Assembly: GCF_048751585.1 (NCBI RefSeq)
Contig: NZ_JAZHOB010000001.1
Coordinates: 620,001-684,000 of the forward strand
Reading direction: 5' to 3'
DNA length: 64,000 nucleotides
Source of the DNA: G025836975 sp048751585
Lineage (GTDB): Bacteria > Pseudomonadota > Gammaproteobacteria > Burkholderiales > Burkholderiaceae_B
Made by a program: the position numbers and the translations under genes. The notes beneath the pieces were generated by a model. The model saw nothing but the letters and a program-made list of their open reading frames with translations. It searched no databases and was not told where the DNA came from. Positions 53,146 to 61,143 of the stretch are shown piece by piece (the stretch's first letter is position 1; each line of letters opens with the position of its first letter).

Positions 53146-54054
53146 CTACGGCAATGACATGCCGTCAGCCTCTCCAAGTTGAATTCGCTCGATAAATCGA
53201 CTCAATGGTTCAGAAACTCCAGCCTGAGGATATAGCAGATAGGTCATCAACGTCGCTTCTCCTTGCGGCCCTTCCAGAGCCCGAGCCACCACATCCGGGT
53301 GCTTGTACATGCCGATCTGGGTGGCAGTGGCAAAGCACAGACCATAGCCAGCGGCCACCAGAGTCAAAGCGATGCTCAAGGAACTAGCTTGCGCGATCAC
53401 AATGGGTTCGGTGTTCACAATGCGCAGTAGTTTGACGATCTGCTGCAGGTAACCTTCGCACTCATGGGGATGACACATCACCAACGGGTAGCGCAACAAC
53501 TCTTCCACCGGAATCTGTGCATGCACCAGCAAGGGATGACGTGCGGCCATGGCTACTACTAGTGGATCACTCCAGGCAGAATAAGCAACGATATCGTCTC
53601 CGGTTTCGGAGGAGCGAGCGAAGCCGGCATCAAACGCGCCTTTCCGTAGCCCTCGCAACTGCTCCGCTAGTGGTACGTCGAACAGGCGGATCTCCACTTC
53701 AGGATCCTCCTCACGGCAGCGCGCCAACAGCGCTGCTAGTCTAGGTTCCGCAGCTCCATCAGAGACGGCAATACGCAGCGTGCCGCGATAACCCGCTGCC
53801 GCTGCCTTAGCACTCGCCGTAGCTTGGTCGAGACTGGTAAATACCCGACGCACGTTCTGCAGAAAGACTTCACCAGCAGGGGTCAGATGCGTACCACGTC
53901 GATCGCGCTTAAACAGCAGCACGCCCAATTCGCCCTCTAGGTGCTTGATAGTACGCGACAGCGGTGACTGCTCAATGTTCAGCCGCTCAGCGGCACGAGC
54001 GAAGTGGAGCTCCTCAGCCAGTACGATGAAGGCACGTAAATGGCGTAGCTCCAT
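53146..54054 (-). CDS. LysR-family transcriptional regulator
   Basis: 302 residues from MELRHLRAFIVLAEELHFAR at 54054 (nine upstream codons are not family-like). HTH: AAERLNIEQSPLSRTIKHLE, then LFKRDRRGTHLTPAG. The effector domain runs from about residue 90 and resembles the HTH-less paralogue downstream. Convergent with the XRE gene, only 5 bases apart. It belongs to the CatR/BenM-like branch by its ELHFARAAERL pattern, which often controls aromatic or organic-acid catabolism, but no target gene is beside it. Confidence 0.92.
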   Translation of the reverse strand: MELRHLRAFIVLAEELHFARAAERLNIEQSPLSRTIKHLEGELGVLLFKRDRRGTHLTPAGEVFLQNVRRVFTSLDQATASAKAAAAGYRGTLRIAVSDGAAEPRLAALLARCREEDPEVEIRLFDVPLAEQLRGLRKGAFDAGFARSSETGDDIVAYSAWSDPLVVAMAARHPLLVHAQIPVEELLRYPLVMCHPHECEGYLQQIVKLLRIVNTEPIVIAQASSLSIALTLVAAGYGLCFATATQIGMYKHPDVVARALEGPQGEATLMTYLLYPQAGVSEPLSRFIERIQLGEADGMSLP

Positions 54055-54824
54055 GCTAAATCGCCACCGTCCGGCAGCCAAAGCATGACGACGGCTCGAT
54101 CATGCTCTTGATCGGCTTGTAATATACGATGCCCCGGAGAATGTCGAACTGCGGGCACAATTTGAAGATCGAAACGTTAAAACCATTCTCTTTCAGCCTC
54201 GAACGTATGTACTGCTCATTAACAACCAAAGCATTAGCCCAAAGGGGCCCACCCATACTACGCTTGGCCTCGTCTACTCAACTCTCAGCCTTCGACAGTA
54301 ATAAGTCACAAACGCGGCCATTTTCCGCGCCCGTCGTCTTGCCCAAGATGATGTTCGATGTGCACCCGATCCGCCGTCTAATGAAAGTTCTGCTCCTCAT
54401 CGAACACAATGAAATTATGTAAATAACGCATCCCCACACCACAAGTGTCTCGTTAACCTCTCCGACACTGTCGCATATTGTTAGACCAAGCCTCTGTGCC
54501 GCGAGGACGGCGGCGATGAACGCCACCTCAAAACTCTACCTACACGACGATGACACAGTGGTGACGACATGATTACAAATCTGTAATGGAAATGATTTAA
54601 AACTTGATGACTTCCGGAGTACACGTTATGGGGGCTCCCTATTTCTCTGTATCGAACCTTGATGTAGATTCAGACAATATCGTGGCTTCTACACTGGTAA
54701 CAACGAAGAACAAGCAACTGGACTTAATCGTCTCTGTGATTTCCAGCGTCAACAAGCGCTTGACCTTGCCACAATTGGAAGGTCCATCCTAACGACATCA
54801 AAATCTAATGAGAGGCAATTAAAT
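54055..54824. other. Spacer with gene debris and a copper-type regulatory dyad
   Basis: On the minus strand 54256-54056 a 66-codon frame (GGPLWANALVVNEQYIRSRL, FKLCPQFDILRGIVYY) looks like a piece of a real protein, family unknown. A further minus-strand frame (54526-54278) and a short plus-strand frame after 54604 are unsupported. The ATTACA-N4-TGTAAT dyad at 54572-54587 is the notable site. Probably debris from earlier rearrangements. Confidence 0.45.
54572..54587. promoter_or_regulatory. CopR-type box upstream of the broken MFS gene
   Basis: ATTACAAATCTGTAAT, a perfect 6-bp-arm dyad identical in its arms to the sites before copR and copA. It lies about 240 bases before the MFS start, suggesting that gene belonged to the copper regulon. 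Confidence 0.65.
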
Positions 54825-56034
54825 ATGACCACAAACACTAGTGGAGCGCTCACTACCGGGGGAGGTAATGCGCGCAGTGAACGATTGCTATGGATTCTCA
54901 CCGGCGCCACATTTCTTATCTTTTTCCAGGCATATATGGTGGCACCACTGCTGCCGCGTTTGGCCGCTGTATTTCATGTGTCTGTGGAAATGGCTAGTCT
55001 GATGGTGCCCGCCTATCTCATTGCCTATGGCGTTGCGACGTTGTTTTACGGGTTGCTATCTGACAGGATCGGACGACGTCCGATCATGATCGCTTCGCTA
55101 TCGGCGTTCATTCTTCTGACCGTTCTGACGGGATTTTCCCAATCAGCTGAGCAATTAACGACCGTGCGTCTACTGACCGGCCTTGGGGCCAGCGGCGTCG
55201 TACCGCTCGCTCTCGCACTGATTGGCGACCTGTTTCCCTACCGTGAACGGGGCCGCCCGCTGGGCTGGCTATTTGGTGCCATGGCCGGCGCATGGCGGTC
55301 GGCGCGGTCGCGGGTGTGATGCTCGAGCCGTTCATCACGTGGCGCGGCCTATTTTTTGGCGTGGCCGCAGCCGCTACGATGGTTCTCGCCTTTCTGTTGC
55401 CTTATCGTGATCTGTTGGGCAACAAAAGCGGCACCGCGAGGCCAACGCTTGGCACCCTGTTTGCCGGCTATCGTACCTTACTGGGCAGCTCACGTGGTCA
55501 GCGCACCTATGCCTACGTTGCGCTCAATGCGGTGTTTCATTTCGGCGTGTTCACTTGGCTTGGCGTGTATTTTTCGCGCAAATTTGGCTTAGGCGACGTC
55601 GGGATCGGCCTTGCACTTCTGGGCTACGGTATTCCCGGCTTCCTACTCGGCCCAGTCATCGGGCGGCTCGCCGACCGCTACGGCAGAAGCCAACTGATCC
55701 CCGTCGGATTGCTCATCGCCGGCGCCAGCGCCGCCGCGCTCTCACTCGACATGCCCCTCTGATCGGGGCGCCCATCTTAGTAACGCTGCTGTCGGTCGGT
55801 TACGACCTAACACAACCGCTGCTGGCCCGCATCGTGACCGACTTGGGGCCAAACCGCGGGCAAGCCATGGGCTTGAACGTGTTCACCCTGTTCGTCGGCT
55901 TCGGCAGCGGGAGCCTACTTTTTGGCGCGATGCTGCCGTTTGGCATCGAAACGGCACTCCACGTGTTCGGCGCTGGCGCCATCCTCCTCGGGATCCTCGC
56001 TGCCTTCCTCTTTCGCTCTGAAATGCATAAGTGA
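54825..56034 (+). pseudogene. MFS transporter, two frameshifts
   Basis: The first frame (ATG 54825, GAGAGG ribosome site) encodes helices 1 to about 5 with the MFS motif LLSDRIGRRPIMIASL and stops near 55319. The continuation in the next frame (GAVAGVMLEPFITWRGLFFG to LIAGASAAALSL) stops at 55762, and the last part (PILVTLLSVGYDLTQPLLAR to FLFRSEMHK) runs to 56034 in the third. One-base deletions near 55292 and near 55755 explain both breaks. Joined, they make a normal 12-helix transporter of about 400 residues. It sits behind a CopR-type box. Substrate unknown. Either a pseudogene or assembly indels. Confidence 0.85.
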
Positions 56035-56363
56035 CTCCCACCCCGAAATGGTTCACTCCGGTCTGAATTAGGACAGACCGGAAATGCTAGATCTTAGCTA
56101 CGAGGGAATAACTCTTCCATTACATGGATAACACAATCATTGGATGAGGATGGTTTCATGCGATCTGTTTCATCAAGCTTTTGGTAAGCCTTCTGCACGA
56201 ACGTCTGGTCGGGAACTGTAGGCATGCACATCGACCGTCGGAGCAGTCGAACTTATCGGTGGCTATAAAGCCGTCATCATTGCCTAGGCGAGCAATACGT
56301 GATTCACGTTGGAACAAAAGCTCGCTCGCAACCGTATTGGTATTCGTGATAATTAATATTCAA
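56035..56363. other. Spacer between the MFS pseudogene and copS
   Basis: TCCGGTCTG-N8-CAGACCGGA (56057-56082) is a perfect 9-bp hairpin 22 bases past the MFS stop, lacking a T-tract. The remainder to 56363 shows no gene. It is the 3' side of copS on the other strand. Confidence 0.5.
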
Positions 56364-57773
56364 TTAAAGCGTGGCGTTAGGAAGCGTAATCTCAAAAACC
56401 ATTTGTCCATCCTCATCTTTTGCAGTAATAGTGCCGCCATGTGTGTCAATAATCGATTTGACAATGGCTAGACCTAAACCGGCTCCGTCGCCCTTGCGTT
56501 GGCGTGAAGGATCCGCGCGGTAAAACCGGTCAAACAACCTTGGAAGATGCTCGGGATTGATTGCTAACCCCGGGTTCGCAACACGTATAACCACCGTGTC
56601 GTTGCTGTTAGCCGCTAGTGAGACGGTGACTGCTCGCCCCGGAGGGGTATAACGTATGGCATTGGACAAAAGATTGCTTAGCGCGCGGCGCATCATCAAT
56701 CTATCACCCTGAACACATACAACGGGACCTTTGCGTATCAAAGCAACAGAGCGTTCTTCGGCCCACGCTTCGAAGTAATCAAATAGCGCCTGCACTTCCG
56801 TGACCAAGTTCACGCTGACCAGCTCCGGTTTGAGCTGGTTATTATCGGCTTGTGCCAAAAACAGCATATCACCGACCATTTTGGCCATACGTTCGTATTC
56901 TTCCAAATTGGAATATAGAATTTCTCGATACTGCTCAATATCGCGCGATTGAGAGAGAGCGACTTCAGTCTGCGTCTTCAAATTAGTTATGGGCGTACGC
57001 AACTCATGAGCAATATCAGCCGAAAAATTCGAGAGGCGATGAAAGCCATCTTCAATGCGATCCAGCATGTCGTTGAATGACACGGCCAGCTCAGTTAGCT
57101 CCACTGGAACCGTACCAGGAACAAGCCGAATAAAAAGCTGATCAGATTTAATTCGACGAATCTCTTGGCTGATACGCCGTATCGGCGCATGCCCTTGATA
57201 CACAGCAAGCCATGTCGCCAGAATGGCAATCAGACAGGCCACGGCCGTAATAATTCTCAGGTAACTGCGAAAGCTTTCAAGATAGTGCAGGTGAAAATTG
57301 ATGCCAGTGGCCACAGCTAAAGTTAAAGGCTCGCCACCTGGAAGACCTTTGTTTATTAGCTGCACAACAGCTCCTCTATAGGTCTCTCCCTTATCCCGCC
57401 AGTTTTTTACCGAGTCAATGGTGATCACGCCCGTAGAGGGAGTCAACCGCGCAAAACCATCCAAATCCGAATTAGGCGTAGCGTAAATCACACTTCCATG
57501 GCTATCCGATACTCGAAACTGCGCATTACGATGACCTGAAATCGCAGCCGCTAATCGACGCTTCAATGCATCCGGTTCTTGAGTAGTTGGCGGCTCGGAG
57601 AGCGTCTGGGTCAGCGATTGAACAACAGCATTAAGCTCATCGACATCCTGCTGAACGAAGTGACTATTAATGGATCGTTGGACCATCCATCCAAACGTAA
57701 GAAGCACCACTGTTATGACTGCTCCAATGGATACGGTCAGGCGCAGGGCCAAGGACGCGGGGCGGCGTGCCAT
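56364..57773 (-). CDS. copS: Heavy-metal sensor histidine kinase CopS/CusS type
   Basis: 469 residues. Two membrane helices frame the periplasmic sensor: residues about 10-30 (LALRLTVSIGAVITVVLLTF) and about 170-190 (YLRIITAVACLIAILATWLA). A HAMP domain follows, then the H box SADIAHELRTPITNLKTQTE (phospho-His near 250), N box RRALSNLLSNAIRYTPPG and G2 box GDGAGLGLAIVKSIIDTHGG. The family senses periplasmic copper or silver. The stop codon of copR lies 5 bases upstream, so copR-copS are one transcript. Confidence 0.94.
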   Translation of the reverse strand: MARRPASLALRLTVSIGAVITVVLLTFGWMVQRSINSHFVQQDVDELNAVVQSLTQTLSEPPTTQEPDALKRRLAAAISGHRNAQFRVSDSHGSVIYATPNSDLDGFARLTPSTGVITIDSVKNWRDKGETYRGAVVQLINKGLPGGEPLTLAVATGINFHLHYLESFRSYLRIITAVACLIAILATWLAVYQGHAPIRRISQEIRRIKSDQLFIRLVPGTVPVELTELAVSFNDMLDRIEDGFHRLSNFSADIAHELRTPITNLKTQTEVALSQSRDIEQYREILYSNLEEYERMAKMVGDMLFLAQADNNQLKPELVSVNLVTEVQALFDYFEAWAEERSVALIRKGPVVCVQGDRLMMRRALSNLLSNAIRYTPPGRAVTVSLAANSNDTVVIRVANPGLAINPEHLPRLFDRFYRADPSRQRKGDGAGLGLAIVKSIIDTHGGTITAKDEDGQMVFEITLPNATL

Positions 57774-57778
57774 TCTTT

Positions 57779-58462
57779 TTAGCTCACGCTGCTGACATCA
57801 AGCATATAACCCATGCCGCGAACGGTATGAATTAGCTTGGGCTCAAAGGCGTCGTCGATTTTGGCGCGCAGGCGCCGAATTGCCACGTCAATGACGTTGG
57901 TATCGCTGTCAAAATTCATGTCCCACACCTGCGAGGCGATCAGAGAACGCGGTAACACTTCGCCTTGGCGACGCACCAAAAGCTCCAGAAGTGCGAACTC
58001 CTTGTTTGTCAGATTAATGCGTACCTCTTGCCGCCTCGCCCGCCGACGCGGGATGTCCAGCACCAGGTCGGCCACCTGCAACTGATCATTAAAGACCGGC
58101 GTGGTTCCTCGACGCAGTAACGTACGGACTCGTGCGAGCAGCTCCGAAAAAGCAAAAGGTTTAATCAAATAATCATCGGCGCCTAGTTCCAGGCCCTTAA
58201 CACGATCCTCCACGCTATCGCGTGCCGTCAAAAACAATACTGGAGTAGCCGACTTCGCTTCGCGCAACGCTTGAACAATACGCCAGCCGTCAACATCTGG
58301 CAGCATGACATCCAAGATGATCAAATCATAATCCTCTGTCAGGGCGAGGTGGTGCCCGTCCAGACCCGTGCGGGCCAGATCGACTATAAAGCCGGACTCG
58401 ACGAGCCCTTGACGTATGTATTCGCCAGTTTTTATCTCATCTTCAACGACGAGCAGTTTCAT
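57779..58462 (-). CDS. copR: Heavy-metal response regulator CopR/CusR (OmpR family)
   Basis: 227 residues. The receiver domain has the acidic pair EDE near the N-terminus, phospho-Asp in DLIILDVMLPDVDGW near residue 51 and Lys in DDYLIKPFAFSELLAR. The C-terminal winged HTH covers about 125-225 (LTNKEFALLELLVRRQGEVL, VIDVAIRRLRAKIDD, RGMGYML). It should bind the ATTACA-N4-TGTAAT dyads seen across the locus; one copy lies 124 bases before its own start. A CTGACG-N6-CGTCAG hairpin (58516-58533) lies in its leader. Confidence 0.95.
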   Translation of the reverse strand: MKLLVVEDEIKTGEYIRQGLVESGFIVDLARTGLDGHHLALTEDYDLIILDVMLPDVDGWRIVQALREAKSATPVLFLTARDSVEDRVKGLELGADDYLIKPFAFSELLARVRTLLRRGTTPVFNDQLQVADLVLDIPRRRARRQEVRINLTNKEFALLELLVRRQGEVLPRSLIASQVWDMNFDSDTNVIDVAIRRLRAKIDDAFEPKLIHTVRGMGYMLDVSSVS

Positions 58463-58921
58463 GGGATCGCTCCTGCGATGTACTTCAGTTTTGTGTCTGA
58501 CTTAAGGGACCGCCCCTGACGTAGAAGCGTCAGAACTCATAGTAAGACTCTACACGCGTAAAACTGACAGCACGATGACGATCAGATTACAAAACTGTAA
58601 TACAACAATATTTCGGACGAATTCATTTTTAGACGCCCTTGTGTTCACTGCAAAGTATCTTGCCTCAAAATCAAGATATAAAAACATGGAGCGTTGCATT
58701 AAGCTCGACATCGATTACGCACAAGCATTTCGTCTGCGGGACCAGGTACATTGAAGTCTGCAGTGAACTTACCCAAACGTTTTATCAGATAATTGCGAGC
58801 ATCTGCGAGCCATTTCGCCAAGAATATGGCTCGCCTCAGATGAGTTACTAGGAGCATGATGCCGAAAACGCGCTAAAGCATGGAAAACGCCTAGCGCTCG
58901 GCGGCTTAACAGCGTCCGGCC
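58463..58921. other. Divergence region upstream of copR
   Basis: Holds the copR promoter and the CopR-type box at 58586-58601. A 70-codon frame at 58639-58851 has no protein-like features and is not called. Nothing else recognised. Confidence 0.5.
58586..58601. promoter_or_regulatory. CopR-type box upstream of copR
   Basis: ATTACAAAACTGTAAT, perfect ATTACA-N4-TGTAAT dyad, 124 bases before the copR start codon. Fits autoregulation. Confidence 0.75.
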
Positions 58922-59122
58922 CTAAAGTTTGAGCACCGGCGTATAGCCAACTTCTCGAATGGCACGTTCGATAACGTCTGCATTGGACTCTCCATCGATT
59001 CGAACCAAATGAGCGGGGAGATCAATCCTAACGCTGGCCGTCGGTGCCGTTTCTTTGACCACGCGCGTAATCGTATCCACGCAATGACCGCAAGTCATAT
59101 CTTTCACTTCAAATTCAATCAT
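58922..59122 (-). CDS. copZ: Heavy-metal-associated domain copper chaperone, CopZ-like
   Basis: 66 residues, a single HMA domain. The metal site is KDMTCGHCVDTI (MxCxxC) near residue 11 and the fold continues with VRIDLPAHLVRI and AIREVGYTP. Copper chaperones of this type carry Cu(I) in the cytoplasm. A GGAG-type ribosome site precedes it. Its promoter has MerR-family geometry rather than a CopR box, so it is likely under separate cytosolic copper control; no CueR gene or copper ATPase is in the window. Confidence 0.9.
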   Translation of the reverse strand: MIEFEVKDMTCGHCVDTITRVVKETAPTASVRIDLPAHLVRIDGESNADVIERAIREVGYTPVLKL

Positions 59123-59154
59123 TGTGCTGTCTCCTTAGGTAATGCAGCATAACA

Positions 59155-59185
59155 ATACTAAACCTTGCCATTACGGCAATGTCAA
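59155..59185 (-). promoter_or_regulatory. MerR/CueR-type promoter with 19-bp spacer
   Basis: On the minus strand TTGACA and TAGTAT are separated by exactly 19 bases (TTGCCGTAATGGCAAGGTT) that hold the dyad TTGCC-GTAAT-GGCAAGG. Overlong spacers with an internal dyad are the hallmark of promoters activated by CueR and other MerR-family metal sensors. It lies 33 bases before copZ. Confidence 0.8.
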
Positions 59186-59321
59186 GCTGGCCCAACGTGC
59201 CATTTACCGGCTTCCTCGGCAATCAGTTCACACGTTTGCAGCTCGCAGCGACCGCCGTTGCTATTCTTTTTGCCTTTAAATAACAACATGTTGCTTGACT
59301 ACCGGGAGACGCAACGCGCGC

Positions 59322-59337
59322 ATGACATAAATGTAAT
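59322..59337. promoter_or_regulatory. Imperfect CopR-type box before the DUF2933 operon
   Basis: ATGACATAAATGTAAT matches ATTACA-N4-TGTAAT with one mismatch, about 110 bases before the start at 59446, a distance similar to those of the copR and copA sites. Confidence 0.6.
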
Positions 59338-59445
59338 CGCGGCGTAATCGGACTGACAGCATGACTTCGCTACAGTGAATTCGCTACCGTCACTCAACGC
59401 TGCCGAGCGGATATGAATTAACCCGCCTATTTGAAGGATACGAAG

Positions 59446-59706
59446 ATGAAATGTGATATGAAAACCATGCTGAAGGCGGCTCTTGGCCTAGCTGTCGCCA
59501 TTGCCGTGGCGTACGCGACTTTTCCCGCCGCCCGTGAATGGCTTGCCGCCAGCGCCCCATTTTTGTTCTTTCTAATTTGTCCCTTGATGATGTTTTTCAT
59601 GATGAAAGGTATGCACTCCTGCGACAAGGACCAAAGGGTGGAAAAAGCCCAAGCCGACAAAGCTCCCTCCACACCATCGGTCGGACACTCGCCGCTCAAA
59701 GACTAG
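59446..59706 (+). CDS. DUF2933-family small membrane protein
   Basis: 86 residues from the ATG at 59446 (AAGGA site). One or two hydrophobic helices: LKAALGLAVAIAVAYATFPA and ASAPFLFFLICPLMMFFMM, followed by KGMHSCDKD and a polar tail. The Met-rich CPLMMFFMMKGMHSC segment is typical of DUF2933 proteins found in copper and other metal-resistance clusters, and its Met and Cys residues could contact copper. First gene of a group that includes the next two; a CopR-type box lies upstream. Confidence 0.82.
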   Translation: MKCDMKTMLKAALGLAVAIAVAYATFPAAREWLAASAPFLFFLICPLMMFFMMKGMHSCDKDQRVEKAQADKAPSTPSVGHSPLKD

Positions 59707-59781
59707 CCGGCTCGCAGCCGTCCTACCCTACCCATAGCGGACTCCTGATGGGGTAGCACTTAGATTTACGGATATCACGTG

Positions 59782-60753
59782 ATGAGTTCTAAAACGATTT
59801 TTACCAGCCTGGCGGCAACAAGCGTTGGCACGCTATTGATGTTCGGCGGAATCGGCGTAGCAACCGCAAGTACCGATCCATCCGTAGCCGATGCACAAGC
59901 CATAATGACTTTGGCACAGGCTGCGCCGATTAAACTCACGCACGTGCACGGGCTTGCCTATAGCACAGACGGTAAACAGTTGCTGATCCCGAGCCATCAT
60001 GGCATCGCGGCGTATTCGAATGGTCAATGGACAAAGATGGCCGGCCCCGAGCATGATTACATGGGATTCGCCACCACCCGCGGGGCGTTTTACAGCAGCG
60101 GGCATCCCGCAACAGGCTCGAAGCTAATTAATCCGTTCGGCCTCATCAAGAGTACGGATGCGGGAAAAACTTGGCGACAGTTGGGGCTGGAAGGAGAGTC
60201 CGATTTTCATACCTTGGCCACAAGCTATGAAACCGATGCGGTGTACGTCCTGAATTATGGGCCTAATACCCGGATGCCCCAAGCTGGGCTGTATATGACT
60301 CAAACAGACGGCCTGGCATGGACGCGGGCAGCCGCTAACGGCCTAAGGGCCAAAATTAATAGCTTGGCGGTGCACCCGCGCGATGTCAACGTCGTTGCCG
60401 TGGGCGCTGCCGACGGGTTGTACTTGTCTCGTGACGCGGGCAACCATTTTGAGCCATTGGTCCAGAGCGCGCAGGTACTTGCGCAGTGGTTCGATCTGGA
60501 TGGCGAGCACCTCTGGGTTAGCAGTTATGCAAATGTCCCCGTGCTAAGTCGCATGGACCTGAAGGACGGCGGAGTTATAGAAAAAATCGAGCTTCCCGCA
60601 CTAGATGAAGACGCGGTGGCCTTTATTGCTCAAAACCCTACCCGCCACGAAGAACTTGCGATCGCGACCTTCAAGCGTAGCGTCTATATCAGTCAAGATC
60701 GTGGTGCGACCTGGCTACAGATTGCTAAAGGTGGCACGACGCTCGATAAGTAA
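59782..60753 (+). CDS. F510_1955-type beta-propeller protein (BNR/sialidase-like), exported
   Basis: About 323 residues. An N-terminal signal region (SLAATSVGTLLMFGGIGVAT) is followed by THVHGLAYSTDGKQLLIPSH and repeats carrying Asp-box-like S-x-D-x-G-x-T-W motifs (IKSTDAGKTWRQLG, YLSRDAGNHF, YISQDRGATWLQIA), which indicate a BNR/beta-propeller fold. The family is annotated as glycosyl-hydrolase-like but activity is unproven; it recurs with copper genes and may be a periplasmic partner. GTG at 59779 is an alternative start. Confidence 0.86.
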   Translation: MSSKTIFTSLAATSVGTLLMFGGIGVATASTDPSVADAQAIMTLAQAAPIKLTHVHGLAYSTDGKQLLIPSHHGIAAYSNGQWTKMAGPEHDYMGFATTRGAFYSSGHPATGSKLINPFGLIKSTDAGKTWRQLGLEGESDFHTLATSYETDAVYVLNYGPNTRMPQAGLYMTQTDGLAWTRAAANGLRAKINSLAVHPRDVNVVAVGAADGLYLSRDAGNHFEPLVQSAQVLAQWFDLDGEHLWVSSYANVPVLSRMDLKDGGVIEKIELPALDEDAVAFIAQNPTRHEELAIATFKRSVYISQDRGATWLQIAKGGTTLDK

Positions 60754-60810
60754 TCTCCTGACATCGTATCGTTTGGCATTCACATAGCGTAAAGCAATTT
60801 GAGTAGTTTC

Positions 60811-60924
60811 ATGAGTAATAAACTGATAAAAATCCTTGTGATCGCACTGGCGGCGATTGGACTCATAGCCGTTTTTGCTTTTGTCGGCATGGGAGCCATG
60901 ATGTTTTGGATGATGGGCACTTAA
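60811..60924 (+). CDS. 37-residue single-span membrane protein
   Basis: ATG AGT AAT AAA begins a 37-codon frame: SNKLIKILVIALAAIGLIAV then FAFVGMGAMMFWMMGT and a TAA. One transmembrane helix with a Met/Trp/Gly-rich C-terminus (six Met counting the initiator) that recalls small metal-transport accessory proteins. It lies 57 bases after the propeller gene and before the copA box. Reading and composition support translation, yet there is no strong ribosome site, so confidence is moderate. Confidence 0.6.
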   Translation: MSNKLIKILVIALAAIGLIAVFAFVGMGAMMFWMMGT

Positions 60925-61007
60925 CGCGAGCGTTACACGCTTAAGTGCCTCCCTGCTGCCAGTATCGAAAATGCAACCACACGGCCCAACCTGAAGAATA
61001 CCTATGC

Positions 61008-61023
61008 ATTACAAAAATGTAAT
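61008..61023. promoter_or_regulatory. CopR-type box upstream of copA
   Basis: ATTACAAAAATGTAAT, perfect-arm dyad, 121 bases before the ATG at 61144. Same motif as before copR. Confidence 0.75.
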
Positions 61024-61143
61024 GCCGGCGTCATTGGGCCGACATGCGCATTTCGTTAAAGTGCTAGTCATCAATTTAATTTGAGGCTTTGATCATCGAA
61101 GGATGATTGATGTCTGCCTCTTTCGACTTTGGGATACGCTCAC

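Larger units (their letters stand above)
59123..59445. other. Divergent regulatory region between copZ-like and DUF2933 genes
   Basis: Contains the MerR-type promoter (59155-59185, minus) and an imperfect CopR-type box (59322-59337). No gene seen. Confidence 0.55.

Noticed and set aside
58639..58851. 70-codon frame upstream of copR
   Set aside because: No start signal or hydrophobic/metal-binding pattern; lies in the copR promoter region.
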